From Adineta steineri (Eukaryota > Rotifera > Eurotatoria > Adinetida > Adinetidae), in the NCBI GenBank assembly GCA_905250115.1, contig CAJNOI010000242.1, positions 1 to 64,000 on the forward strand: a stretch of DNA of 64,000 bases, written 5' to 3'. Below are positions 1 through 12,404 of the stretch, in pieces. The notes beneath the pieces are model-generated. The model did no database searches. It was not told the origin of the DNA and worked only from the letters and a program-made list of their open reading frames with translations. The translations under genes and the position numbers were made by a program. Positions within the stretch are counted from its first letter, which is position 1. The number at the start of each line of letters is the position of its first letter.

Positions 1-2328
1 TATTTTTCATAAGACTGATTATATCTCAACATATAGAATTTGAAGCGCCAATAACTATATAATTTCTTCATACCTTGACCAAAAGCTGTTATAACAATAA
101 CATAAATAACACCAAATGTTGCAATATCTCCTGTAATCATTTCAAATATCATAACAATAAATGCTCCAGTTAAAGCATAAATTCTTCCAAAAAAAAGAAA
201 ATATAAAAATGTTCCAGGTACAGCAAGTGATACAAGACCATCTTCAACATAACCAAATTTAACATTTTTTGTAGTTAAATAAAGTATACGAAATGGTACA
301 GCTAGAATTATCAGAAGACATGAACATTGATATACTAGTTTTTCTGGGTAACTTTTCTAAAAAAAACAACCGAAATTTATATTGAAAAAAAGAAACTAAA
401 TGTATTAATTTCTTACTAAATTTTGTATATAAGCACTATATCCTTGTAAATAAATTTCTTTTGCTAATAGTTTGACTAAACTCGTAATGCATCCAATTAA
501 TACACATACTTCAGCTATATGACAAAATATCTTTTTAACTAATGACTGAGTATTTTTTGGATTACGTAAAAATACTGCTGTACTTAAAAAAAATAAATGA
601 ATACAAAGTAAAATTAATTGTCGAACAAAATTGACCTTAAATTAAAACGAAAAAAAAATAGATTAATTTTAACTATCTAAGGAAAAGAATTTACTCGAGC
701 AAATGATGACCATTTATCATTTAATAAACGTTCAATGACCATATTATCAAGCATAGCTAAATGATCTTCTGTTTTACCATTTACAATAGATGTTAAAGAC
801 GAATTCCAATCTGTAATATTAACAAAAAAATAAAAACAAATAAAACTTTCAACAAACCTATATCTCCACTATCTGTTATAGTATCGATACCACGTAATGG
901 ATATGTACAACATTTTATATTTGAATAACGCCAAATTTCCTTTTAAAATATAAATAGAATTAAAATTATATTTTCACTTATGCGATTAGGTATTTCGAAA
1001 AAGAGTTTTAGGTATAAATAAAAACATGTCTTATCAGTGATGGACTTAGGGGGGCCCCCTTCCGAATTTTTTTTGATTTTTTACAGCAAAAATGAACGAA
1101 AAAATAGGTTTTAGCCAAAATCGCCCCTCATACTAAAAAAAAAACAAAATCGCGCCCCCCCCCCCTTCCAAAATCCTAGATCCACTACTGTGACTTGTAT
1201 ATTTCACTAAATGAATTTAACACCTCCTTTGCAAGAAAAACAAAGTTTTTTTTCAATTTCAATTAATGAATAGAATCGATCGAGGGGATTCCGGATCCGG
1301 AAATTTCAGACTCTATCGGCTTCACTGAAGATAGGTATTGTATATTACTGAATAGTTTCTAATTGGATCGTTTCGTACTGATTTATCAATCGAAGTTTTA
1401 TAACAATTCAAAAGGAATCTAATTGTACTAAAGAAATATTTTACCACATGAGATAATTCTAAACATTCAAGAAAAAGTTCTCGTCGACCAATTTTAGCAG
1501 CTAATGTTAATGTAGTTAAACCTTCATTATTACGAATATCTGTAAGTGCTTTTTTAACTGGATGTCGAATAGCATGATTAAACATATCCTAAAAGAAATT
1601 TTATCGAATTATTTAATTAATAACTATTTTTGTTTTGGATAATTACTGATCGATCACGTATGACAAGCATATGTAAAACAGTATTACCATATGAATCTTG
1701 CATATTCGGATCGGCACCATGATCAATTAAATAATCATAGATTTCTGTATAACCAAATGCAGCTGCAAATGCTAATGGATATTCACCATAATATGCATGA
1801 GCTTAAATATGATATATTTAATAAAGAAAACGACAAAGGTAATTTAATATACTTTCAGTGGTTGCATTTTTTAAACTAATTGGTTTATTTGCTGAATCAT
1901 TTCGATTAAAAAATTTTGAAGTTCGCTTTTGTTTACCGGATTTTGTTTCTTGTTTAGTTCGATTTGGTAGTGAAGGATAAAAATCTCCAATAACACGTTG
2001 ATGAACATCAACACCATGTTTAACCAAGAGTTTAACTGAATTAATATCATTGTAAAAAACCGCAATATGAAGAGGTGTTTCTCCTGAAATAAATCAATAA
2101 TTTTTTTTTCTTAAATCTCCATTATATCTCACCAATAACAGTTAACTGATTAGTATTATTTGGTGCTATGCCAATACCAATTGCATTCGGATCTTTTCCA
2201 TTTGATCCATTATGATTTTTCTCAATTGGATCTACATGAGATACACGATGAAAATCATGGCTATTTAAAGCAACTGGTCGTCCAAAAACATCAAGTAAAG
2301 CAGTATTTGGAATTTTAATAGCCTTCAT
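1..2328 (-). CDS. TRPV-type (vanilloid/Nanchung/OCR-like) cation channel, 5' exons; gene runs off the left edge
   Basis: Partial gene read on the minus strand; the C-terminal pore end lies beyond base 1. Exons inferred from frame and GT-AG sites: 2133-2328 (start MKAIKIPN), 1853-2083, 1647-1801, 1445-1588, 858-939, 695-810, about 413-635 and 1-356. The N-terminal part carries ankyrin repeats ([54 protein letters not shown]). Next is the TRPV hallmark [20 protein letters not shown], then the pre-membrane segment with [15 protein letters not shown]. Hydrophobic helices follow, and the TM5-like segment [15 protein letters not shown] matches the TRPV position before the pore. Such channels are plasma-membrane, usually Ca-permeable, sensory channels. 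The family call is firm; the exact subfamily is inference. The 0.5-kb intron 940-1444 holds a small hAT-like element. Confidence 0.85.
1035..1190. mobile_element. hAT-like MITE in a TRPV intron
   Basis: A 156-bp insert with terminal inverted repeats: left end CAGTGATGGACTTAGG, right end (reverse complement) CAGTAGTGGATCTAGG. The flanking octamers TGTCTTAT (1027-1034) and TGACTTGT (1191-1198) agree at 6 of 8 bases, as expected of an aged 8-bp target duplication. The ends resemble the CAGTGG-type hAT termini common in animals. The interior has long C and G runs and no coding capacity. Confidence 0.7.
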
Positions 2329-4010
2329 ATATTAATAGGAAATAATGATCAGTAATAAGAATAAGAAATGATTACCATATGTTTTTGTTCGTTCGAACTA
2401 CAATTAAATATTCCTGGTGACAATGTATTAGGAAACAGAACTCGAGAAAAAAAAAATTTTTTTCTTTTCTTCTTTTTCCTTTCTGATATGTTAAAAATTG
2501 ATTAAGAGAAAGAAGACAAAATATATATTGAACGTTCTTTTTCTCTCTCTCTCTATTATTTTCATAAAGTTAGTACACTGAAAAACATCAAATTAATGCT
2601 TTTTCTTTTCTTACATTCTTTGATAGTTCCATTTTTAATGTATTCTTATTGGAGACACTTCTATTAACATTATTTTTCACGGCCGAAGTTGTTATTACTA
2701 TTACTAGGAGCAAATATGAAAGAAAAAATCATTTTTTTTGATTCGTCATGTTCAATCGTTTAATTACTATCGAGAAACGAGAAGTAGAGAATAAATGTAT
2801 CTGTCAATATGTTTAACTATACTAATATTAAAAAATAAATCATCATAGGAACAATCGTGTGTTTTCAATAAATGATGAGATATTAAATTGAATGTAATAA
2901 TAAAAGAACGAACTAATTCTGATTGCTACAAATCATTGTAAGATATAAATAGTAATTGAACTTATTGAAAATTACTTCAAATCACGAGCTTTGATTTTCA
3001 ATCGTTTGCAAATTGTATTCTTAATAGTTTCTATTGATTTGTAGTAAGTCGATGAAAGCTGATTTTTCTCCGACGCAAAAGAAGATGATTGTTATACCTT
3101 CAACTTTTCAACGTATAACAAATGAAAAAAATAAATCTTTCTTTCTAATGATATGAATTATCCTAAAATCAGTTGAACTTGATTATCTCCGGAAAATAAA
3201 GAATCGTCATAGAATTATTCTTTACAATTTTTGTCCTACATACAGCTTCATTCGAAAAAAAACTTGCACAAAATTGAATGTTTTGTATAACAGTTTTCTC
3301 ACGGTTAGAGAGTAACAACAAATTTGACTTTTTTCAAGGATATATATTCGTTAGTTGTACTACACGTTGGCTTATATAAAAGTGTGATTTCTGTTCTGTT
3401 TGATATATAAAGATTTAATCATGACATCTTGAGGGGTGGGTGTGTAGGTAAGAATCAAATATAGTCATGAACTACATTTGCTCTCTCATACACCCACACC
3501 GACGCTCACCACTTACGCCTACACCCCATACTCGAAAGATGTCCAGGCAACGACTTGCCTCTTCCAGTATCTGTCCTAACGTCTTGATCAGGTATCTATT
3601 TGCATATGCTATACGAATTTGTTTTTCATACAATTGGTATCAATATAAACAACAAGTAACGCTCGCGCGGAGACTCACTCAGCTCTTTCTCGTAGAAATG
3701 TATCCTCTTCGCATTTACGGGAAAAATAATTGAAAACCGTGAAAAATCAATTTTCGATGTTTTTTTGACCTTGCGGACAGACAAGCAAACAAACAATTTA
3801 TTTCTGCTGGGCTCTTCTCTACGAGAAAGAGAATATATGTTCACACGACATGTGATTTTTTTATTAAAGAAATACGTTTAAGTTCATTTTACGATATATT
3901 AATAGTTGAATGCTTTGAGTGCAGTATACTTTAAAATTTAACAGGATAATTAATTATTTCTAAATTCATTTTATTTTAAAGAAATTTTACAAGTATTACA
4001 TATTATTGAA
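2329..4010. other. Intergenic region with one telomere-like hairpin
   Basis: AT-rich sequence upstream of the TRPV-like gene and downstream of the NCS1 gene. It contains the hairpin at 3430-3533 and pyrimidine tracts near 2455-2560. The short ORFs here have no recognisable motif and are probably chance; one of them (3467-3733) simply translates the hairpin. Confidence 0.5.
3430..3533. repeat. Telomere-like hairpin, copy 1
   Basis: The left arm is G/T-rich (TTGAGGGGTGGGTGTGTAGG) and the right arm is C/A-rich, with repeated CACCCACACC and CTACACCCC blocks. The arms are imperfectly complementary and separated by about 40 bp of AT-rich sequence. This is the first of about 14 related copies in the window. 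Confidence 0.7.
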
Positions 4011-5703
4011 TCAGAATCGATATCGAACTGTAACAAAATTAAATCGTCTATATATTAACATAGCTATGACATATACGAAACCAGCTAGAAATAATCCAAT
4101 AAACCATGCATACACATAAATATCATCGAAAAAATTATGTTCACGAGTTTTATGAAGATCTAAACTTCTTATAAATCCTGGCATATTTGGTATAATACCA
4201 ATTATAAGAGCTAAAATAGCAATCCAATTTATAGCTCGACCAGTACATAATGGATAAGTATCACAATATAAATCTACAATATCTAAGTTTCTTTTTCGTA
4301 TTAAATAATAATCTCCAATAAGTATTCCAGCAATTGGTCCTAATAATGCCGAATAACCAATTAACCATGTAAATACATATTCTTCGGAACTTGCTAATAA
4401 TTTCCATGGCATAATAATAATGGCTATTACACACGTTATTAAACCACCAATTTTAAATGTAATAAATCGTGGACATAAATTAGCAAAATCATTAGCTGGT
4501 GATACAACATTTGCTGCTATATTAACTGACACAGTTGCTATTAATATACCTATTAATGATACAATAGCTATAATAATACGCACTGGTGTTGAAAAAAATG
4601 CTTGAGAAGGAGAAGTTATAATTGAAAGTAAATAAACAGGATCCCATAAATTTCCTGAAACATTACGAAATACTTCTTGTGCTGAACTTGTTATAATAAC
4701 TGCCATAGCACTAAATACAAGCATAGTTAATGGTAATCCAAGTGATTGTCCAATAATTTGATCACGTTGACTTCGACCAAATCGTGTAAAATCAGGAATA
4801 TTTAATGCAAGAGTTGACCAAAAACCAACCGTACCTATAAAATAAATGAATATATAATCTCTAATCATTTTTTATTCATATTCAATTAATACTTGTTAAC
4901 GAAGGTATAAATACAATCCAAAATTCATGAAATGTTTGAAATTTTGATGGTCTATGTAACATAGAACCTAAACCTTTCGCTTTTACAACTAACCAGACAA
5001 GAAGAATCGCAGCCATAATAAGTACAATTGGTGCTGCCCAATTTTCAAATTTTTTTACAGCTTCCATTCCATAACAAATAATTATAACATGTATTGATAA
5101 ACATAATAAAAATGTTATCCAACTTGGAATTGATAAACTAAGGAATGTCCATCCATTTCCAAGATGTGCATAATTAGGCCAAACAGCTACAACAAATGTT
5201 TTAAGTGCTTCACCACCTAAAAATACATTAATACCAAGCCACTAGAACATCGGATGAAAAAAAAACAGAAAATTGTTTTGTTTTTAAATAAAAATTTCTA
5301 GTCTATAATAACTTACACCACAACCAACAAGTGCTCGTAACATAGCTGGTATATTCGCACCCCATGTTCCAAATGCAGATCGAGCAAGAACAGGAAATGG
5401 AATACCATATTTTGTTCCTGGTTGAGCAATAAGTAAAATAGGTATAAGTATAATTAAATTTCCAATACCAATTGTAAGCAATGCTTGAAACCAATTCATA
5501 CCATTTGTTATTAAACTACCACATAAAGCATAAGTTGGTAGACAATGACACATTGATATCCATAATGCAGCATAATTCCATGTTGTCCATGTTCGTTTTG
5601 ATAATGGTGTTGGAGCAAGATCTTTACTATAAAACCGACTGTTGAGTAATTCACTAGGAAAAATTGATGGTGAAGATCTATTATGTGTAGCAAAGGTCAC
5701 CAT
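4011..5703 (-). CDS. NCS1 family nucleobase:cation symporter (allantoin/uracil/hydantoin permease-like)
   Basis: Three exons, 5317-5703, 4893-5241 and 4835 side ending 4011-4834, joined by 75-bp and 58-bp introns; together 1,560 nt and 519 aa, the usual NCS1 length. Start chosen at the MVTFATHN methionine; the internal Met at 4868 lies inside intron 2. Splicing restores the family signatures VGCG-WLGINVFLGGEAL and PSLT-STVGFWSTLALNIPDFTR. About 12 hydrophobic helices are visible, including GTKYGIPFPVLARSAFG and the loop IAANVVSPANDFANL. NCS1 proteins import purines, pyrimidines or allantoin with H+ or Na+. They are widespread in bacteria, fungi and plants but not usual in animals, so horizontal acquisition followed by intron gain is my inference. 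The substrate cannot be read from sequence. Next to it, on the same strand, is a D-2-hydroxyacid dehydrogenase that also looks foreign. Confidence 0.88.
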
Positions 5704-6201
5704 CGTTGTGTATGTTTTTATTTGAAATGCAATGATATTTCTTTTTCTCTTCTTATCGTTTTATTCGAATGAATTAGAATTTTATCGATTTGTCTTATCC
5801 TTCTATTCATAAAACATCAAACATGTTTACACATGCCTTTAGGGTATGATTTTAATATATGACAAATTCATTTATCATTATACAAAGACTATAATTGTGA
5901 ATCATTTTCTCTTTCGTTCGTATTTTTTTTCTCTTTTGAAACTTAATCAATTGAAAGAATTCGATTTTATTTTCTCTATGATAATTGTAACCAATGCGAT
6001 ATAAGTATATATTATCATAATTATATATATGCGAATTTATTTAAATAAACGAATAGTGCTATTATTTAATCCTTGAAATAGAAGGACAAATGAAAAATAT
6101 TCCAATGATAGATATCGTTCTATAACATAGTGCACGAGATTTATTTATTTGTAAAAAAATTGGAAATAACTATTATTGAATTTTAAAATAGATGGCGACT
6201 A
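5704..6201. promoter_or_regulatory. Intergenic region between the NCS1 and dehydrogenase genes
   Basis: About 0.5 kb, very AT-rich. It must hold the promoter of the NCS1 gene and the 3' end of the dehydrogenase gene. No specific motif can be assigned. Confidence 0.35.
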
Positions 6202-7152
6202 TTAATTTTGAACAGGTACAGGATAGATTGGTTGTTCTCCATTCATAACACGTAAGATATCTTGAATTGCTTTTGTACGTAAAGCAATTTGTGATTCTTG
6301 AGTGTACCAAGCAGCATGTGGTGTTAATTGAATACAATCAAGTTTAATTAATTCTGAATCAATTTCTGGTTCATTTTCAAGTACATCAAGTGCAGCATAA
6401 GACAATTGTCGATTTTTTAATGCTTGTATAACTGCTTGGGTATCAACAAGTCCTCCACGACTAACATTTATTAGTATGGGTCGTCGTTTCATACGATTAA
6501 TTGAATCAGTTGAAATTAAATGATAATTCGTTGTTGTAAGTGGAAGATGAAGTGATATAATATCACATTGATCAAATATTTCATCAATCGAAGTACAATT
6601 TGATGGTATTATAGGATCATAAGAAAAAATTTCTTTAACAAATGGACGCATTTTATTAGCAAAACATGATCCAATACGTCCCATACCAATAACACCTAAA
6701 TTTAATGTATTTAAACTATGTAAATCATTACCAGCAATTTCATGATTCCATATATTTTTTTCAACAATTGATCGATGATAGATTGAAAGACGACGATGTG
6801 CAGCAAAAAGAAGAGCTACGGCATGATCAGCAACTTCATTTGTACCATAATCAGGTACATAACAAACGGTAATATTATGTTGAAAACATGCTTTAATATC
6901 AATAATATCGAAACCAACTCCTAAACGAGTAATAACACGACAAGAAGACGAGGTATGTTTAATGATTTCTTTCGTAATAGGTGTATCAATAGTAATAATA
7001 GCTACTAGAAGTGGATTTGAAATATACAAAATAAGATCAGTATCATTAGAAATAACTATGAGTTCGTATGGAGTTGATGCTAGAAGATTATGTTCAATTG
7101 AAAAATCATGAAAACCTGGTTTTATTAACAGAATTTGTTGTTTATTCGTCAT
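6202..7152 (-). CDS. D-2-hydroxyacid dehydrogenase, CtBP/phosphoglycerate-dehydrogenase-like, NAD-dependent
   Basis: A single uninterrupted 316-aa frame, a typical length for the family. The Rossmann motif NLGVIGMGRIGSCFANKM has GMGRIG at 156-161. The catalytic triad is visible: Arg in NVSRGGLVD (about R232), Glu in DVLENEPE (about E261) and His in LTPHAAWYT (about H279). The N-terminal substrate domain carries TRLGVGFDIIDI and VPDYGTNEVADHAVALL. Family members interconvert 2-oxoacids and D-2-hydroxyacids using NAD(P)H; the closest subfamily by motif is CtBP-like. The absence of introns among intron-rich neighbours is compatible with recent horizontal transfer or retroposition, but I cannot separate these. 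Specific substrate unknown. Confidence 0.9.
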   Translation of the reverse strand: MTNKQQILLIKPGFHDFSIEHNLLASTPYELIVISNDTDLILYISNPLLVAIITIDTPITKEIIKHTSSSCRVITRLGVGFDIIDIKACFQHNITVCYVPDYGTNEVADHAVALLFAAHRRLSIYHRSIVEKNIWNHEIAGNDLHSLNTLNLGVIGMGRIGSCFANKMRPFVKEIFSYDPIIPSNCTSIDEIFDQCDIISLHLPLTTTNYHLISTDSINRMKRRPILINVSRGGLVDTQAVIQALKNRQLSYAALDVLENEPEIDSELIKLDCIQLTPHAAWYTQESQIALRTKAIQDILRVMNGEQPIYPVPVQN

Positions 7153-8534
7153 TCTTTTATTGAAATAAATACGTATATTCTTTTTTTATCAATTGCTCTT
7201 TTCAAAAGATCATGTAAAAAAACACGAACTATTATTTCTAATTTAAAGAAAAGGTCATATGATATATAAATGAATTCATGTTATTTCAATAATAATATAA
7301 TTTCTCTATCGAGAAGTATACTATTATATTATTACTTATCTGATTGAAAAATCTCGTATCGGCTCAATTTTTTTGATCTCACACATGGACTGTATTTATT
7401 CACGTTCTACAATTATCTGATGATAATTAATCTAGTCAATCAGATAACACGAGGAAGACAATTAGTAATAATATATACTTATGTTTACTGTCACATGTAT
7501 GATTCTATTTTTAAAATAATTGCTTATTATAACATTTTTATACTCCAAGTTCAATCGATCATATCTTCAATTGAGTAATTAGACCTAGAAACATCGAATC
7601 AATGGGTATTGTCTCAACATCCGGAAAATTTTTAAGAAAGAAGAGAAATCATTTGATTTCAAGAGAGGTGACGTAGTTCACTTTTTACTAGCTACCAATA
7701 AAGAAAGTCTCACGAGATGCTCATCGCCCTCGAAATATTTGGCAAGTAGAATTATGAAAGCTCATTTCTATTGGCAAGTGTTTTGATTTTAACTAGAAGG
7801 TAAGGGTATGGATGCAACACCCATACTCTCAAGGTGCATGTCTGTGTATATTTGCTAATAGACGTGCAGAGCACAGTGAAGTAGAATGGCACTCGGTAGA
7901 CGATAATCATAGTCGACGTAGACAACCATAAACATTTATAAAAGAATATTATCTTTCTCTTCTGTTGGAATGATATCAGAAATTTTCCGGATTTCAAGAC
8001 ATATTCGAATCAATGCAGTGATTTTCTTGTATGTCGTTAGATAAAAAATTTTCTTTTCTCAGAGTCAAATTTTATTTCTTCTAATATGAATGTGTAAGTA
8101 AAAAACAAAAACTCCCAATAAAAAAAAAAATCTTCAGTTTAATAAAACCATTTGTTTATACGAAAGAAACGAAAAATATTAGTTCGATAATGGAATGATT
8201 ATGTACAAAAAAAAAATGAGAAAAAAAAGAGATTACACCGGCATATCGGAGTAAAACAGATCTCTTATATTTTTTTCACAGGTAGAAATTTAAAAAAAAG
8301 AAAAGAAAGGAAAGCCTAAGCTAAAACCAGATGATTGCTGTCTAATTAAATTTATCGATTATTATTTGTAGTTGATTTTCATATTTCCATTCTAAAATAA
8401 AATACGAATTTTGATCATTAAAAAAGTTCACGAAAAAATCTGAGTTAAAATAAGCAGGCACATTCTTTAATATCAAATAATAATAGCAGCATGTCATTAT
8501 TGGGTATAGTGCAAGCATAATAATAATAATATTA
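7153..8534. other. Intergenic region
   Basis: AT-rich, no recognisable gene. It contains one small GGGTAT...ATACCC-type hairpin at 7797-7842 and A-rich tracts near 8110-8310. The short ORF at 7752-7997 has no family features and spans the hairpin. Confidence 0.45.
7797..7842. repeat. Telomere-like hairpin, copy 2 (short)
   Basis: Arms AAGGGTATGGATG and CACCCATACTCTCAAG form a compact imperfect hairpin. Shorter than the other copies but with the same G-rich then C-rich order and a CTCAAG boundary. Confidence 0.5.
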
Positions 8535-11500
8535 TTATCGTTTTGAGAGACTTCCTACTTGAAGTATAGCTGGACATTGTTCAACAATTTTAACGAGTAA
8601 ACCATCTGTATAGTGTTCAAGATCTTTTACACGTGTATCACGTTTTTTTATTAGATCTGTTTGATATGCAATAACATGAAGAAGTTCCTGATGAGAAATA
8701 GAACAGAATAATTCAATGATTTAAATTAAGAAAAAAAGTCCTACTTCACGATCAAGATAATCAAGTTCTTGACGAATTTTTGGATTAATGGCTGTACTTT
8801 TAACATTATCGTAACCAAGTACTGAAAGACTATTAGTTGGAGATTTTTTCGATATTGGATTTGGAGATGAATCTAAAGTTGATTTAAGTATATTTAGGGA
8901 AAATATTTTAATTGCATACTTTTTAATGCCGGTTGAACAACAATATCTGGTAAACCTGCATTTTTCTTTTGACTTGATGGCGTATGATTATATGTATTGA
9001 TAGGTTTATTATCAGGCTAAATGGATGACAATTAAAATGTTTTATTTTGCTCTTCTTTTTTTTAACAAATTTATTTCGATATTCTTCTACAAAAATAAAC
9101 TCAAGTTTTACCTCAAAAAATGATTGTTGCATAATATCATTTCTTGGTTGAATTTTACGTCTTACAGAAGAGCGCATACTGGATACTCGCTAAATTAAAT
9201 TAGGTAATTTTTTTCGTATGGAAAAATGCTCATAGGGAAAATACACTGTACACATACATACAATAGATAAATGAGCAATATAAATTGAATAAAACAAAAT
9301 AAAAAAATAATTTATATATAAATGAACGATAGATATGTATGTATGTATGTATGTGTGCGTGTATTTTCCAGAGATAAATACCTCTAGTTTTCCTATTATT
9401 TCATCGATATCTTCATCGGTTGAATCATGATTCGTTTCTGATTGTTGTTGTTGTTGTTGTTGTTTTGGAGGTAGAGTAATGGAAGGTGTTGGATTCGTAT
9501 CAGCTTTTATAGATATAGAAGTAGATGGTGTATAGATATCATTAGAGTAAGAAAGTTTTGAATTTTTTTGTTCTTTAGTATTTGGAGTTGTTGTTGATTG
9601 TTGTAGAATAGGTGCAGTTCGTTTTGTTTTTTTTTCTTCAACTGGTTGTTTTAATCTATTGAAGCAATTATCAAAATCGATTTCTTCATCCGCTTGTTTT
9701 TTTGTATTGAAGATATTTTCATCCGTATCAAGATTTTCTTTGATTGTTGATAAACCAAAAAATGAATCGGATCTTTCATTTTCTTTCGATTTATTTAATG
9801 AAGTTTTATAATCATTAATTGAATCAAATGCTGCTTCAATATCATCACCTGTTACAGACGAACTTCTACTACTATCACCCAGTAAAGGTGCTTTTGTTGT
9901 TATAATTGTTGGTACATTCATTGGTGAAAATGGTTCTTTGGTTTTATTTTCATTTGAAGTAGCTTTTGGTAAGAATTTATCATCAACATTAACCTCACGA
10001 TATTGTTGTTGTTGTTGTGGAGGCGGAAATTGAAAATGTTCGGCTGGCGATGGTGCTGATGTATCATCACTACCATACATAGATGCAGAATCAAGTATTG
10101 ATGATGTTTCATAATCAGATGTTACTGAACGACGTGACGAATAAGGTGTTACGCTTCCCAATGTTGTACCAAGACCAAGAACTGGAGCACGAGATTTCTG
10201 TTTAAAAAATAGGTTTTGTTCAGTTCTTCCGAATCGGAAAAAAAACCAATAGAAAATATCTGTAGGAAGAAAACCCACCCACACATACATACATACACAA
10301 GAGATAAAGAATTTTTATAATCTAAATATTTACTTTTCTATACTAACGATTTATATCTCAAAAACAAAAAAGTCAACGCTTATATAAAAACTAATTCTAT
10401 CAACATACCTTTTTTGATTGTTCGGTTTGATTATTATTGTTATTATAGGACATACTATTCAACGACATATGCGACCCACTAAACGATGTTGTCTAAAAAT
10501 AAACAGTAATTAATAACCGTTAGTATGTATTAATTAAATATGATATAGGTGAAGTCTCTTGTCTTATTTTCTTTTTTTCTTAGTAAACAAAATCATTTTA
10601 TTGATTTTATTCGTGATAAAACTCGATAACGAAAAATGTTTTCGTAGATATTTTGAGAAAATTCGAATAGAAATCAGAATTTATTTACCTCCGATATAGA
10701 ATCATCGAGAAAATCACGTCCATTAGATGAACTAGCATCGTCACCACCACCAAGTCGTTTACGTTGATCACCTAACTAAAAATAATAGTTTAAGTATTAT
10801 AACATACGAATTTTTTTTTGTGAATATTATACTTGATTTTCACCACTATATTTATCGTGTCGTCGATGTTTTGATGCTGATTTTAATTTATCGCCTAATG
10901 AATGTTTAATATCTTTGAGTGACAAATGTTTTTTTTTCGTTGCTAAATCAAATACACTTCCTGTTGTATTATTCTTTGAATAAAATTGTAATGAAACTTC
11001 AATTTCTCCTCTATCTTTATCTAATTTTCCTTCTTTATTTGTTAATTTATACCAACTAAAATCGAATAAAATTAATTTATTATTATTATTATTCTAAACT
11101 TCTTTTACGCTTTATGAACATGATCATAATCTTGTAAATCTCGTAGAGAAACATATGCACGACCAATAAAATCTCCTTTCGATAAGGAACTTTTATTATT
11201 ATGAAAAACAGTTAATTTTATGGTCGCATCATCGACAATTGGCCTAAAATATTCTTTTAAATTTTTTTCAAATCAATCAAAATTTTTTGCTTACATATCA
11301 CATTGTTCATGCCAATCAGGTGTTGATGTTTTTTCACATACCGCTGTAGCAAATTTTTCCTTTCCCATAGAAATGATACAGAAAGGATCAATTCCTGTTT
11401 AATGAAATAAAATTTTTATGTCTTTATATTAATTCGAAATATGTACTACACACCACCAGTTTTGCCTTTATCATATAAATTTCGAGCTTGATTAACTATT

Positions 11501-11590
11501 TAAATAATCAATAAAAATTTTATTTTTTTGGTAATATTTAATCTTACCAGTACAACTACAGTAATTTGGACTTAGCATCATTTTTGACAT
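8535..11590 (-). CDS. Class I Rab11 family-interacting protein (N-terminal C2 domain, C-terminal Rab11-binding domain)
   Basis: Multi-exon gene: ATG at 11590 (MSKMMLSPNYCSCT), stop TAA at 8535-8537. The first exons give a C2 domain (VNQARNLYDKGKTGG, IDPFCIISMGKEKF, STPDWHEQC, GRAYVSLRDL). The largest exon, 9382-10197, is a Ser/Thr/Gln-rich disordered linker with two poly-Gln tracts. The last exon encodes ELLHVIAYQTDLIKKRD and LEHYTDGLLVKIVEQCPAIL, which matches the amphipathic FIP-RBD helix (ELExYIDxLLxRIxExxPxIL). Class I FIPs link Rab11 on recycling endosomes to membranes and motors. The open frame at 9190-9381 is intron read-through. Family assignment is strong; orthology to one vertebrate paralogue is not implied. 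Confidence 0.85.
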
Positions 11591-12404
11591 GGTGATTTTT
11601 TTTCTAAGAGAATCTTATATGTAATAAAAAGTAATAGCGTTTAATGTTATTCAGTATGAGTTACTCAGCATATATACTTTGGCGACTGACGCATCTCTAA
11701 CAACAAAACATCACGAAAAAGAAAGGAGAGAAAAGAAAGAAAAGAAAAAACCTTTTCTTTTTCTTTCTTATGTATCTTCTATTTATTTTATCGTTGCCCG
11801 CTGTCGTAAAATAGAGACATAAGCAAAAAAAGAAAACTGAATATATGTTTAGAGTAAGCAAACATTCGATGACGAAAAGTGTAAGGCCTGATCAACCAAC
11901 GCAAGTATACACTTCTTTCTTTTCTTATATCATCAAATTCAAACGTTTTTCTTCGAGAAAAAAAAATAAAAAAAAAATAATGCTGTGATTCATTCGATAC
12001 TCAAAGTACGTAACAAAAATATGTGATGAATGATTACAAAATAACATCGATTATAGAAGGAGTAGAAAAAAAAGGTATTCAGGTGTGAAATAATATCCTC
12101 AGACGATAAAACTTTTATGAAAAGTATAGATTAAATCATTCTGCGTCATTAGTATGATGTCTTTGGTAACCAACCGAGTGAGACAACGCCTCTGGATTAA
12201 ATCAATAAAACAGCGTAGAATGTATGGATTATATATGTACGTGCAAATGATCGAGAATACGTGTGAAGCTAAACTCGTTTACCCCGCAAGAAAATTAAAC
12301 GTTATAAGTAACCTTTTAAAAGAAACCTTTACTTCTCAATGACAATCCGTCTATTGTTATACGGCTTTGTTTATTATAAAAATTATTCGTTTATAAAAAG
12401 AAAA
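11591..12404. other. Intergenic region upstream of the Rab11-FIP gene
   Basis: AT-rich with poly-A/T runs. It presumably contains the promoter of the minus-strand Rab11-FIP gene. The 62-codon ORF at 12154-12342 shows no domain and is probably chance. Confidence 0.35.

Noticed and set aside
3467..3733. 88-codon ORF with His/Pro-rich start
   Set aside because: Its first part translates the C-rich arm of a telomere-like hairpin; the remainder has no domain.
4835..4868. Methionine start for the C-terminal NCS1 frame
   Set aside because: It lies within a 58-bp intron; splicing 4893 to 4834 restores the conserved NCS1 motif.
9190..9381. Extension of the large Rab11-FIP exon
   Set aside because: A good donor (GTATTT) at 9381 and a Tyr/Ile-rich translation show that this is intron read-through.
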